64,000 nucleotides of DNA from JACKFE01 sp050248735 (GCA_050248735.1 JBFWRU010000003.1:1-64000); one strand, 5' to 3'; counted from the first letter of the stretch, positions 45,182-55,482 are shown. Notes: generated by a model not told the origin, from the letters alone. Translations and numbers: made by a program.

Positions 45182-48100
45182 ATGAATCTGCCGAACAATC
45201 CAACCTATTCTAACGGCCGTACAGTCAAGGCCAGAAATCTTCAATACCTTCCGCGCCCCGCCGATAACGAAGTTTTTGAATATTGCCGGGAGGGCCAACC
45301 CGCTTTCATTTTAACTTCCCCACAAATGGGAAAATCGAGCATTCTGGCTCGAACGGCCGAACGACTCAAAAGCGCCTCCTGCCGCCCCATCATTATTGAC
45401 TTAAGCCAATTCCCCTTGCCTCCACGGGAAGAGGAGTGGTTTAAAAAGATTTTATTCCTCCTTGAGAATAGTCTGGATTTAACAGAAGACACGCTGGAAT
45501 GGTGGGACCGCCACGACTCCGAACCCATCCCGGAACGACTGACCACATTTATTGAAGAAGTAGTTCTGGCTGAGATCCCCGGCTCAGTGATTTTTCTCTT
45601 TGACGAAATAGAGCAGACGTTAACAGCCCCATTTCGCCTGGACTTCTTTGCGTGGCTCGCCTCTCTCCACGAAGCCAGAGCCACGAATCCCATCTTTGAA
45701 CGTGTGACGTTTGTGTTATGCGGAGTTGCCACGCCCAGACAATTGATTCCCGATCATTCCCTTTCTCTGTTCGAATGGTCACAGGAAGTGGTCTTATCGG
45801 ACTTTACCCTGGAAGAAGCGCTACCGCTGGCTGATAGCTTAAGCCTTCCGAATGAAACAGGGAAAACCGTTATTGGTTGGGTGCATCGTTGGACAAATGG
45901 ACATCCCTATTTAACCCAACTGCTCTCTCAGGTCATCGAAGAACAAAACCGGAGTAGCTGGACCGAGGCGGAAGTAGGAGCCTGCATTGAAAATTTCCTC
46001 ATCAGTCCGCAGGGGATCCAGGATCGGAACCTGCAAATCGTCCGTTGTGCCTTAACAGAACCGACTTTCTCCGGAATCCCCCTGTTAGAACCCTATCTGA
46101 AACTATTACAGGGAAAAGGCGAGTCACTCAGGGATGAACCGCTCATCATAGAATCCTTGCGACTCGCAGGGGTAGTTCGGGGTTCATCCGAAAACCTTGT
46201 TGTGAGAAATCAGGTCTATGAACTGGCTTTTCCCGAGGAATGGGTCAAAAGTCATCTACCCAAACAAATTCAGCCGGCTCTCCCTTCTTTTTCAAAGGCC
46301 TACGCAGTTGCTGCAAGCCTTCTCTTGTTGAGTCTGGGGTTTGCCTTTGGAGCTCTTCAGTCAACAAAATCCACTTCCCCGATTTCCTCTTCAACAGAAG
46401 TTTCACCTCCTGAGGGTTCAACTGCGTCTTTGTCCTCTGACGCATTGAAAGCCACCATTGAGGAACAACGTCTCTCTCTGACTAAAGCCGATCAAACGAT
46501 TGGAAAATTAGAGGCAACGGTTCAACAGTATCAGGCACTCAATAATAGTGAAGTCCAACAAGTGACCGCTCAGGTGTCTCAATTACAAAATCAGCTTGAG
46601 GCCAAAAGGGACAAATTGGAGGAAGCCGAAACTCAAATTCAGGAACTGGAAAGTACCCTGAGAGACTACCAACAGACCCATGATCAAAGTCTGGCTACCC
46701 TTCGAGTGGAGCGAGACCAATTAGCACGGAAATTTGCTTCGACCCAGGGGGAATTAGATACTTCCAAAAATCAACTCCGGGAATTGCAAACGGCTTTATT
46801 GAAACAATCGACGCTCCCGCCTGCTGAAGTTAAAAAGTTACTTGCGGACCGCTCGCAACTTGACGACAGGCTCAAAGCGGCTAACAAAGAACTCGCTGAA
46901 TCTCACGATCGAAACCGGGAACTGGAATCGCTACTCGGGCAACAGAAACTGGCAGCAGCCACCGAATCAAAACGACAAACTGACACCCTGAATCGCTTGG
47001 AAACACAATTACGGGAAAAAGACCTGGCCTTGGATCAACGGCAACAAGACTTCAAGAAAACAGAAGGTACGCTGAGAGAACAACTCAAACTTTCCCACAC
47101 TGAATTAACCAGAATTCAAGATTCCCGCTCTCAACTCCAAAACCAACTGCTGACCCAAAAGCAGGAATTGAACGAATTCCGGGAACGACTTGCTCGATTG
47201 GATGCCACGAATACCCAACAACGTCAGGTCGTCGAGAAAACCCGTCAGGAACATGAACAATTGGCCGGACAGCTTCAGGCTGTCCTCAGTCGAGAAGCCA
47301 AGCTGCAAAATCAGGCGACCCAACTGGAAGCTGCGCTGACGCAGGAACAGGAAACCGCCAAAAATGCAGTACTTGCACTCAAACAGGAAAAAGATCGGCT
47401 GGCCAACCAACTCAGCCAGATCCAAAGTGAGCTTCAGGGCGCAAAGAATGAAGTGGCCACCCTAACGACCCAGCTCACCCTGAAAAAACAGGACACTGAG
47501 GACCGGCAGGCCACGATCAAAGACATTCAAGCCACTTCCAGGGAACTCTCACAACGCAATGAGACCTTGTTAGTCGACCTCATGAATAGTCGAAACCGGC
47601 TTGAGACCCAATTGGCAGAAGCCCAAGAGACGCTTCGGCAAACGCAGCAACAAGTTCGCCAATTGGAGGCTGAGGGCCCCCGGTACGCCTCATTGCAAAA
47701 GGATGTTCAACGGATTTCGGACGAGCGCGATCAATTCTCCGCACAGTTAAGGCAGGCTACCCAACAATTGGAAAAAGCCAATCAGGAGGTTAAAAATCTC
47801 CAGGCTACAGTCAAGCAGACATCCTCAGAAAACCAAACCCTTGGCTCATCCAGCCAATTGGCCCGGTCGAACAACTCAGGGATTGCCCAAGTCCTACCAG
47901 TGATTACTTCCGCGATCTCCAGTTCTGACCGTTTTTCCAAATCAGACGCCACCCGTCTTCTGTGGGCTCGGCAGGCCTTTCTCTTTAATGTCCGGAATGG
48001 AGGAACACAGTGGGGGCCCATTGACCAGGCCCTCAGGGAAGGGCTGCATGCGTCCCCGATTAGCTTTTCTCCGGTGGCGGGAAGAATCAATGCCCTTGCC

Positions 48101-49210
48101 TATCATCCTCTGGGAGGACAACTCGCCGCCGGCACGAGTGATGGCAGTGCGTTGCTGTGGAACGCCGACAATCCGAAACAGGCACCTAAAAGTTTATCTG
48201 GACATTCCGCCGGTATCCTCACGATTAAATTTAGTCCAGACGGAAAATTCGTGGCATCGGGAAGTCAAGACACCTCAATACGGGTTTTTTCAGTCGACCA
48301 ACCGGCTGCCCCTCCATTAGTTCTCAACGCCCATATTAAGGGAGTCACCTCATTGGCTTTCAGTCCTGATGGAAAAACCTTGGCCTCGAGTAGTCAGGAC
48401 CATACGATTCGACTGTGGGACCTTTCCTCTAAAACCCCTGGCAATACCACATTGGGAACTCATGCGGGGTGGGTGAATTCGATTGCCTATACACCCGATG
48501 GGCGTTTCTTAATATCCGGTGGAGATGACTTAACTGTGAGAATCTGGGATGTCCGCCATCCCGAGACTTCTCCTCGAATCCTACAGGGACATGCTCAAAG
48601 TATTTCCACTCTGGCTGTTCATCCATCAGGGACCATGTTAGCCTCCGGGGGGCGAGACCAACAAATTGCACTGTGGGATCTTCGAGACCTCCAGGCTCCT
48701 CCAAAATATTTGATCGGTCACTCCGGTCGAGTATCCGACCTGCAATTCAGCACGGATGGACAGGTCTTGATTTCAGTCAGTTCTGACAAAACCACTCGCA
48801 TTTGGGATTGGCAGCACCCTACGAGCGTCCCGGTCATTCTTACCAACCAGAAAGGCAGCCTTGATGCGCTTGCCATCTCTCCCGATGGGGTGAATGTGGC
48901 AACCGGGGGATCTCAAAAAATGATTACGTTGTGGGCAGTCACTCCCAAATTGGCCGAAACGGTCTGCGATGGCGTCCAGAGGAATTTATCGATTGCTGAG
49001 TGGCAGGAACTAGTAGGCAATACGGTCCAGTATGAACGAACCTGCATGAACCTTCCCTTGCATCCCAGCTTTTTAGAGGAAGCCAAAAATCTGGCCAGAA
49101 AAGGAGAATCGGAAAAAGCCATTCAGTTGTTTCAACGGGCCAAAATTTTGGATTCTTCATTGGACCTCGACCCGAAAAAAGAAGTCGAGAAATTTGCAGC
49201 CAAATCGTAA
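45182..49210 (+). CDS. giant AAA-like / coiled-coil / WD40 protein
   Basis: 1342 residues. Order: an N-terminal AAA_35-type ATPase (about 15-360) with P-loop SPQMGKSS at 46-53, where the usual first Gly is Ser, and Walker B VIFLFDEIE near 140. One transmembrane helix follows (about 368-388, VAASLLLLSLGFAFGAL). A very long Gln/Leu/Glu-rich coiled coil (about 420-890) comes next. Then a seven-bladed WD40 propeller (about 965-1260), whose seven repeats I can count by DG...LWD-type endings. A helical tail closes it. The ATPase and propeller lie on opposite sides of a membrane helix, so it probably spans the inner membrane with the propeller in the periplasm. Related STAND/AAA-WD40 proteins act as signalling or scaffold ATPases. 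Role unknown. Confidence 0.85.
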   Translation: MNLPNNPTYSNGRTVKARNLQYLPRPADNEVFEYCREGQPAFILTSPQMGKSSILARTAERLKSASCRPIIIDLSQFPLPPREEEWFKKILFLLENSLDLTEDTLEWWDRHDSEPIPERLTTFIEEVVLAEIPGSVIFLFDEIEQTLTAPFRLDFFAWLASLHEARATNPIFERVTFVLCGVATPRQLIPDHSLSLFEWSQEVVLSDFTLEEALPLADSLSLPNETGKTVIGWVHRWTNGHPYLTQLLSQVIEEQNRSSWTEAEVGACIENFLISPQGIQDRNLQIVRCALTEPTFSGIPLLEPYLKLLQGKGESLRDEPLIIESLRLAGVVRGSSENLVVRNQVYELAFPEEWVKSHLPKQIQPALPSFSKAYAVAASLLLLSLGFAFGALQSTKSTSPISSSTEVSPPEGSTASLSSDALKATIEEQRLSLTKADQTIGKLEATVQQYQALNNSEVQQVTAQVSQLQNQLEAKRDKLEEAETQIQELESTLRDYQQTHDQSLATLRVERDQLARKFASTQGELDTSKNQLRELQTALLKQSTLPPAEVKKLLADRSQLDDRLKAANKELAESHDRNRELESLLGQQKLAAATESKRQTDTLNRLETQLREKDLALDQRQQDFKKTEGTLREQLKLSHTELTRIQDSRSQLQNQLLTQKQELNEFRERLARLDATNTQQRQVVEKTRQEHEQLAGQLQAVLSREAKLQNQATQLEAALTQEQETAKNAVLALKQEKDRLANQLSQIQSELQGAKNEVATLTTQLTLKKQDTEDRQATIKDIQATSRELSQRNETLLVDLMNSRNRLETQLAEAQETLRQTQQQVRQLEAEGPRYASLQKDVQRISDERDQFSAQLRQATQQLEKANQEVKNLQATVKQTSSENQTLGSSSQLARSNNSGIAQVLPVITSAISSSDRFSKSDATRLLWARQAFLFNVRNGGTQWGPIDQALREGLHASPISFSPVAGRINALAYHPLGGQLAAGTSDGSALLWNADNPKQAPKSLSGHSAGILTIKFSPDGKFVASGSQDTSIRVFSVDQPAAPPLVLNAHIKGVTSLAFSPDGKTLASSSQDHTIRLWDLSSKTPGNTTLGTHAGWVNSIAYTPDGRFLISGGDDLTVRIWDVRHPETSPRILQGHAQSISTLAVHPSGTMLASGGRDQQIALWDLRDLQAPPKYLIGHSGRVSDLQFSTDGQVLISVSSDKTTRIWDWQHPTSVPVILTNQKGSLDALAISPDGVNVATGGSQKMITLWAVTPKLAETVCDGVQRNLSIAEWQELVGNTVQYERTCMNLPLHPSFLEEAKNLARKGESEKAIQLFQRAKILDSSLDLDPKKEVEKFAAKS

Positions 49211-49464
49211 AAATCTTTCTCGGACTACGTTTATCTCTTATCTTCCCTCGGATTTTTCAGGCCCTACAATTAGCTCCCATCCCTGTTTCCAGTGAAATCC
49301 CAGTTCCCGCGTGGCCTCTTCTTTCGAGTACTTCCCATCAGATTTTTCAAATGACTGACTGGGAGAAATTAACGACGGGCGTTTCTGAGAGCGTGTTTAT
49401 TGTCCTGAATGGAGAGTGAGATTGCACAGGAGGATTCAAGCGCTAATTTCGTTCATGGCTCCTC

Positions 49465-50222
49465 CTAGTTCTTTTTAAATTCCAGCATTTCGGTATTAGC
49501 CGGATGATCCCAAGGCCCCAAGTTTCGCACGGTCCAATGAAGGCCGCGCACAACATCCATGAAGTCTTCAACGCCATAATGAAAAGGATCCCGATGGCCA
49601 TAGGTGGTAATGTTCTCCCGTTTAATCGGTTGATCGATCGGATGATTTGCCGGAGCCGGAAAAAATGTGGCCAAGAATGTTCCACCGGTCTTCATGGCAG
49701 GCGCGAGCCTTGTCAAACACAGCCGGATTTTATTGAAACTTAAGTGGGTAAAAACCGATTGCGCCAGGGCATAATCGAAGACATGGGCAAATGACGTACT
49801 CAAAGTCAGCCAGGCACACAAGTTGGGCGCGAGGTTGCTTGGACTGAAGACCGAGAGGAGGCAATTCAACCGACCAGCCAGCCTCTATTAAAGCCGCACT
49901 ATTGTCAATGCCCCAGTAGTTCCCGGGCTCCAGGTACCCGATAAACTTCACTCCGCCTCGTAGTGAGCCACAAGCAATATCCAGGAACGATTGGTTCGGT
50001 TTCAAGCCATGCCGACACACATAGTCAAACTGCAGTTACCCTAATTCCTCCCAGCGTCCCCCTATGGCTTCGCGATGTTTGCCTTGGGCAATAGCTTGCG
50101 CCAAGGGGCGCTTCATGCCCCGAGTCAGAGAATTTCAACGCAACCCGCATATAATCCCGTTCAATGATGAGTCGCTTAATTGGGGGCAACTGTCGGATGA
50201 GCTTGTGAATCAATGTAGCCAT
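49465..50222 (-). pseudogene. decayed class I SAM-dependent methyltransferase
   Basis: Three frames on the minus strand together spell one methyltransferase. The N-terminal part starts at 50222 (MATLIHKLIRQLPPIKRLIIERDYMRVALKF). The frame shifts near 50100, and AQGKHREAIGGRWEELG follows with an in-frame TAA at 50036-50038. The same frame then gives QSFLDIACGSLRGGVKFIGYL (SAM motif) and WGIDNSAALIEAG. A second shift near 49810 leads to FDYALAQSVFTHLSFNKIRLCLTRLAPAMKTGGTFLATFF and a normal end. At least two frameshifts and one stop mean it is dead. Confidence 0.8.
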
Positions 50223-50554
50223 GGAATATGGTTCATTTTTCTGATGGCCAAAACAATTTCTTTTATAGACCCAATCCTGAGCCTCTCTTTAACAGAGCTT
50301 TTTCCCAGGATGAAACACAGGATGTGATTAAATTATTAATGATAATTCAACATAAAATAATGCATCGAAATCCTTCTTGAGCACTGATGACCCAGTTTTG
50401 GGGATATGTTTCTGCCATCGCATCGTTAAGGATGCAGGCCCTTAACAGTCACTTTCAAAAGATTCCTGTCTTCTGGAAGGTCTTGATGTGTATCCATTCC
50501 TAGTCCGTCAATCGTGAGCTTGCTCCAGCGCAGGCTTTACCTATGAACAGGAAA
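50223..50554. other. intergenic region
   Basis: About 330 bases between the decayed methyltransferase and the terminator of the FecR-domain gene. Nothing recognisable. Confidence 0.35.
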
Positions 50555-50593
50555 CAAAAAAGGGGGACGGGATTGAATCCCGTCCCCCTTTTG
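50555..50593 (-). terminator. rho-independent terminator after the FecR-domain gene
   Basis: A GC-rich perfect hairpin of about 16 bp with A and T runs on its two sides, so it can act in either direction. Leftward it follows the FecR-domain gene stop at 50621 and ends in a T run. Confidence 0.85.
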
Positions 50594-50620
50594 AACATCG
50601 GCGGATATCACTGGGGCATG

Positions 50621-53290
50621 CTATTGAATCTGGATGGTTCCTCCTGGTTGCACTTGAAGGATGGCGGAGCCAGGAGCGATATTGAGTGTATTGACACTCC
50701 CATCCGCAAAATTCCCCAAATCTATAAATGGATTACTTCCCGCTGCTGCCGAGAAGCTGGATGGATCCCCGGCCACCTGCCAGGCAGGATTGGAGAATGG
50801 AGCAAAACAGCCTCCCCCCCCACACAGATTATTTGACACATTGACTACGTTCTGGCCCGTTCCAAAATTGACCAGTCCGCCGCCGGTCAACGAAAAGAGG
50901 GAACCCGCACCGACACTGACAAACACCCCGTTATTGAGGTTGACCGTGCTATTTCCCTGCACCGAAAGAAGGCTGCCTCCGGAAACCAGAAACTGTCCGC
51001 CGCCCGTCACACTAAAGAGGTTTCCGTTGACGGTAAAGGAACTGGCATCCACTCGAATCAAAGAATCCCCTGAAATCAGATTGGCAACCAGTTTTGCATT
51101 TTGGCCGGCCACCCGTCCAAAGTCCGAAGACGTCTCAAAACTTCCTCGAATCATTGCCAGGAGAGGAGAAGAGGCTTCAAGCAAGGCCTGATCCAATACT
51201 CCATTTTGGCCGCTTGAGGCCGTAGAGGCCACCACAACTCCATTTTCAACTTCAACCGAACTATCCACAACCTCTACCAGAGAGGGAATATCGGCCCGAA
51301 CGATGTCTTGCCCATTGCCATCCTTGCCAATCACAGGCGGGGCCACGGGGCCTTTTAACTCCGAATCTAAAATCGCGATCAATGAAGTAGACAAATTGCT
51401 ATTCTGAGGTTGGACTTGGCTATTGTCTAAAATTCCCAACAAACGATCTTCAACCATAACCTTAGCCGGCGTCCCAGGATTGCCCAAAATAGATACCAGA
51501 CTTCCATCAAGTTGATTCCCCAGTGAGGGATTCAACTGGGAAAAAAATTGGCTGGTTTTGGTCGGCTGTCCGATGGTGGAGACACCGCTAATGTCCACAT
51601 GGGTATTGACCAGAGATACCCCGTGTTTCAGGGTTATTTGCGATCCTGAACTCCTTGCCTGAATGGCTCCATCCACTCCGGCATCGAATCCTGGAAATTG
51701 AAAAGTCCCGTTTTGACCTAAAGCCCAGATCAGTTCCGCACAATTCAAAATAGTTGAACAATTTACTCCGGCCCCATTAACCGTGATCCCCTGCAGAGGA
51801 GTATCCGGATCTATTGATGGCGAGCGAAGCCATTGAGCCAGTTGTTGTAAAACCTCCTCGCGAGTACCTCCCACCACTCCCAACTGCACATCGGTCGTAG
51901 CCCCCTGGGCCAGACTCGGGAAAACCGGTGGAATGAATTCGTTGGTAGGTGTCACATTGTTAAAGACAGGAGTTGGAGTCAACGTACTGATGACAAGGGG
52001 CGATTGAGGAACTTTCCCCTTGTGAGGAGAAGTATTGGCATCAGCATTATTATCCACCAGGAATAATTCCTTGGCCGCAAGAAACTCACTATTTGTATAT
52101 AGGAGTAACCCTTGACCACCAGCCACGCCCTGCTGCGGAATCAAGGATCCTGAATTTTGGATATTGCCCGGATTGGGATTGCCTTCGCCCCCCCCACCAC
52201 CGACTCGTGGAGGTTCATTCACAGGATTGCCGCCCGGAGCAGGAGGTAACGGCTCCTGACAAGAATTGGGATCCGTCAAACAGGGATTAAAAGGATCTCC
52301 TCCTCCGTTGCCCGGAGGAGTTATAATTTGTGCGGCCGCAGCCAACGTTAATCCCGTTGTTGCCAGAATAATCTGTTCATCAATATCGGAATCGGAGTTT
52401 TCGGATCCCACTAAGGCCCGTTCAAGAGCCAAAGCCTGCCCCATTTGTTTTTTGGCTATGAATTTTCGAATGGACTCGGGGATTTCACAATGGGGATTCA
52501 CAGCACAGATAGCGCGCCAGTCTGTCAGTTGGGTCCGCTCAGGTGCCGCGCTGAGAGTGCCATTCAGAAATCCGACACATTGCCCTGCAGAAACGTTTAA
52601 CGCTTTTTGTCCGGAATTATTTTTTTGAAAGTCAATTTCCAGGCTTCCTTCCTTGACACAAAACTTTTCCGACAACACCGTATTCGAGGCGGCAGCCTGG
52701 CTGTGCAAACTCGTACGATGGAGATAAGGGATATGAGTCGGTGCCGGTGAAACCGTTTGAGCCAGAGTAGATTTCACTTCCATCGTGACCAATCCGCCAG
52801 ATGTTTTTGCCATCAGATTGGGAGTCTGGATCAGGAGAGGCCGATTTTCGCCCGAAGCTTTGAGCGGAGATGAAATTTCTCCTTCTCCGACTTTCATGTT
52901 CAAGACCAATTGACCGGTACTATTATTTTCCAATGAGGCCTCGGAAAACTCTTGGACGGTAATCAACCCGGTTCCGTACGGGAAAAGAATTTCGGCTACT
53001 GATTCCTCGCCGGTTGAGATCACATCCCCCGCCCCCATGGTCTGACGGTAATGTGGTACTGATCCATGCCCCTGGTTGGTGTTTTGGAAAAGGGTCACCT
53101 CTCCCCTCAACCCGGCAATTACTGGGGTGGTTCGTGAAGTAGCGGTTCCCATTCCAGCAGTATTGTCCAGAGCCCAAACCCAAGCTCCGCCAGCAATCTG
53201 ACCGGAAATTAATACAACAAGAACGAAAAGAGAGAAAACCGCCCTAATTTTGAATTTTTTGGGATATCCCAGATTCATGAAATTAGCCAT
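50621..53290 (-). CDS. FecR-domain surface protein with beta-solenoid-like C-terminus
   Basis: 889 residues. An N-terminal signal or anchor helix (about 13-33) is followed by a FecR-like domain (about 50-250): GEVTLFQ, GAGDVISTGEESVAEILFPYGTGLITVQEFSEAS, LKVGEGEI-like MKVGEGEISSPL, and LMAKTSGGLVTMEVK. A Gly/Pro/Asn-rich linker (about 340-400) follows. The last ~350 residues are Gly/Ser/Val/Asn-rich with periodic GGGQFLVSGGSLLSVQGNST-type phrases, typical of beta-solenoid or passenger regions. The ATG at 53290 (AAGGA upstream) is preferred; a start at 53596 adds 102 residues without support. FecR domains outside iron uptake often accompany exported structural proteins. The partner is unknown. 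Confidence 0.75.
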   Translation of the reverse strand: MANFMNLGYPKKFKIRAVFSLFVLVVLISGQIAGGAWVWALDNTAGMGTATSRTTPVIAGLRGEVTLFQNTNQGHGSVPHYRQTMGAGDVISTGEESVAEILFPYGTGLITVQEFSEASLENNSTGQLVLNMKVGEGEISSPLKASGENRPLLIQTPNLMAKTSGGLVTMEVKSTLAQTVSPAPTHIPYLHRTSLHSQAAASNTVLSEKFCVKEGSLEIDFQKNNSGQKALNVSAGQCVGFLNGTLSAAPERTQLTDWRAICAVNPHCEIPESIRKFIAKKQMGQALALERALVGSENSDSDIDEQIILATTGLTLAAAAQIITPPGNGGGDPFNPCLTDPNSCQEPLPPAPGGNPVNEPPRVGGGGGEGNPNPGNIQNSGSLIPQQGVAGGQGLLLYTNSEFLAAKELFLVDNNADANTSPHKGKVPQSPLVISTLTPTPVFNNVTPTNEFIPPVFPSLAQGATTDVQLGVVGGTREEVLQQLAQWLRSPSIDPDTPLQGITVNGAGVNCSTILNCAELIWALGQNGTFQFPGFDAGVDGAIQARSSGSQITLKHGVSLVNTHVDISGVSTIGQPTKTSQFFSQLNPSLGNQLDGSLVSILGNPGTPAKVMVEDRLLGILDNSQVQPQNSNLSTSLIAILDSELKGPVAPPVIGKDGNGQDIVRADIPSLVEVVDSSVEVENGVVVASTASSGQNGVLDQALLEASSPLLAMIRGSFETSSDFGRVAGQNAKLVANLISGDSLIRVDASSFTVNGNLFSVTGGGQFLVSGGSLLSVQGNSTVNLNNGVFVSVGAGSLFSLTGGGLVNFGTGQNVVNVSNNLCGGGGCFAPFSNPAWQVAGDPSSFSAAAGSNPFIDLGNFADGSVNTLNIAPGSAILQVQPGGTIQIQ

Positions 53291-54137
53291 TGTTGGTTTC
53301 CTTCGCTCCTTTCCAAAATATGTCGAAGTGAGTGAATTTTCGATCTCTAACTGTCTATCAGAGCAAAAAAGTGCGAGTCTATTACACTTATGTCCTATCC
53401 TGTCGATTATCGATTTCTCAGTCTGGGCACACGATGGATTGGTGCCACGCCTACCTCTGCCTACCCCTGACAGACCACCCACTGGCTTTCCAAGAGCGAA
53501 ATATCTCAAAACGCAAACCAAGAGAGCCCATATTTCCAGCAGGAGGACAAAGAGTATGGGAAATAAAAGGAACATTATATATGAGCGAGGAAACAAATGG
53601 AAAATAAATGATCATCACGTCATGACACAGCTAAAACATTCAAGTGATTTTGTAGCAAAAAGACCCTTAATCCGAAAGCGTAAATCAAATCATACATACA
53701 ACCTAGGTAAAAAACCTACCATAAGGCCGGCCACCCAATTTTCTCCGAGAATAGCCACAAGCCCGTTCGGAGTCGTGATTCACTTCCATTTTCCCTGTCA
53801 ATTGAGAGATTAGTCGAAAAATTCACCAAAAGGAGCATTCCGCCAGCCTGGAGCGAGGGGGGAACAGGAATGAATGAGAATGAACGGACCAGCCGTCATT
53901 CACTGAATACATTCAACCGGAATTCTACCGGGGGGAAGAGAAGTAGAGTGCGGCTTTGAACTTCCTTCAACAAATCCATTTGTCTCAGTTTTCATAATCC
54001 TTTAGGGATTAAGTTCCGTGATTTACGGTCCGATACAGTTATGTAGAGATGCATTATATCGCATTACTGTATCCGAATCTCACAAATAACGTGCCTTAAC
54101 CCCATTGAATGACCAGTCAAAAGGAGCAGACAGGAAA
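53291..54137. other. long intergenic region of about 850 bases
   Basis: No convincing gene in either strand; the frame at 53250-53813 partly overlaps the FecR gene antisense and has no family character. The stretch 53560-53720 is AT-rich. It probably holds promoters for both flanking genes. Confidence 0.4.
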
Positions 54138-54599
54138 ATGGCTATCCCTTTCGCCCCTTTCAAGGGCTCTCTGACGCCTTGTCATCCCGATCCCTCCTCT
54201 GCCAATACCAAAGGGGAGAACCCGGCATTCCCTCAACGTAGGGATGGGGAACAATTAAAAAAGCTGGGGACCTATTTGGTTTGGACTTTTTCTCTGCCCG
54301 CCTTGTTGCTTCTCGCGGCCTGTTCCACTGAAACCCGCTATGTGGAAACCCACGAGATAGCCCATCTTAAAGTCGTGTTTTTAGACGAAGAATCCCTCCA
54401 CGAAAAATGGAAGGCACGGACAGGACAGCCCGGAGCGGAATTTCAACCACTGTTAATGGGGGGAATGGCTTCCTTGAAAGTCATCAAGGGATTTTACGAT
54501 TTTACGACAGACACCCTCTATTGCCCTAAATGGAACTTTGAAGTCTGCGGACATGAACTGCATCATGCCGCTCTTGGTCATTTTCATCCCCCTCATTAA
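54138..54599 (+). CDS. lipoprotein with HExxH-like terminus
   Basis: About 153 residues from ATG 54138, preceded by AGGA four bases upstream; a TTG at 54105 is an alternative. A membrane segment (about 45-63) ends in LLAACS, a lipobox unusually far from the start. Near the C-terminus stands CGHELHHAALGHFH, which contains HExxH, a zinc-metallopeptidase motif, and a third His downstream. No family is recognised; hydrolase function is only a possibility. Confidence 0.6.
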   Translation: MAIPFAPFKGSLTPCHPDPSSANTKGENPAFPQRRDGEQLKKLGTYLVWTFSLPALLLLAACSTETRYVETHEIAHLKVVFLDEESLHEKWKARTGQPGAEFQPLLMGGMASLKVIKGFYDFTTDTLYCPKWNFEVCGHELHHAALGHFHPPH

Positions 54600-54653
54600 T
54601 CGTTCCAGTTGTGATTCACGAGGGAGCAAACCATTATCGTTTCGTGACCCTGC

Positions 54654-55151
54654 CTACCCGCTGGTTTCTTCCTTTAAAAAAGGTTTTAATTCTTCATACG
54701 ACTGCCGTAACAAGGCCGTATCTTTCTCCCAGGCTTCCATAAAGGCCGAAAAACGCGACTTCTCGTAGGTTCCGGGCATCCAGGCCATCGCGAATAAATT
54801 CCCATCCTCGGACCAATACACCTGAAGGGCTTTCATATGTTTAACCAGACGATTACTGATCCGGTACCGAGCTTCAACATTCCCTTGCATCGGCTTCCCC
54901 GGAAATCCCGTTTGCAAACGAATACCCCCATGATAAAAGGTAATATAAATATGAATTTTTGAAGCATGTTTCGCGCGGATTCCCTGTTCGACCTGATCGC
55001 ATTGATATCCAATAAATTCCAAATGTTCAATCAACGGATCCTTGACAGCCCCGGATTCTGCCCAACCGGTTCTATCTCCCACCAAACCCAGAACAAAAAC
55101 CAATCCCATAAAAATCCGGACAAATACCTGAATGCGGTAACCATTCATCAT
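54654..55151 (-). CDS. secreted protein of unknown function
   Basis: About 165 residues with a signal peptide (RIQVFVRIFMGLVFVLGLVG, cleaved after GWAES-like). The mature region has HLEFIGYQCDQVEQGIRAKHASKIHIYITFYHGGIRLQTGFPG and KHMKALQVYWSEDGNLFAMAWMPG. It converges with the HExxH lipoprotein gene. The start ATG at 55151 lies after AAAGGTG; a longer frame to 55229 is unlikely. No family recognised. Confidence 0.6.
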   Translation of the reverse strand: MMNGYRIQVFVRIFMGLVFVLGLVGDRTGWAESGAVKDPLIEHLEFIGYQCDQVEQGIRAKHASKIHIYITFYHGGIRLQTGFPGKPMQGNVEARYRISNRLVKHMKALQVYWSEDGNLFAMAWMPGTYEKSRFSAFMEAWEKDTALLRQSYEELKPFLKEETSG

Positions 55152-55482
55152 GCAACACCTTTGCTTGAATGAGAGTCGGGTTGAATTGTCAAAAAAACTT
55201 CCAGCAAACCCTGATGTAATAGATGGCAACCGTGGCGATTCGAATTTGCGGTTGAAGACAATTATTTATTCAGAATTACCGTTTAACTTGACAGTAAATT
55301 ACGTATTTCGACTTAGCATTAAATTGACAAATAGCTTCCGTTCTATTTAAATCATCTAAATTATTGTATTCTGCATGTTTCACTAAGTAAACTTGACGCT
55401 CCGTCCCCCCGGATTTTGCTCTCGAACCGGAGAATACCATCACACTGCTTTTCATCAAGCCGTTAGACAAAGGATTTTGCCA
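55152..55482. other. divergent intergenic region upstream of the TPR-barrel gene
   Basis: About 330 AT-rich bases with two TTGACA boxes (55288-55293 and 55324-55329) facing right. The second has a -10 and is listed separately. No gene. Confidence 0.4.
55324..55352 (+). promoter_or_regulatory. candidate promoter of the TPR-barrel gene
   Basis: TTGACA (55324-55329), 17 bases, TTAAAT (55347-55352; 4/6 match). The start would lie near 55359, about 120 nt before the ATG at 55483. Confidence 0.4.

Noticed and set aside
53250..53813. 187-residue rightward frame overlapping the start of the FecR-domain gene
   Set aside because: Antisense over the real gene start, low-complexity mix of residues, no ribosome site and no recognisable motif.
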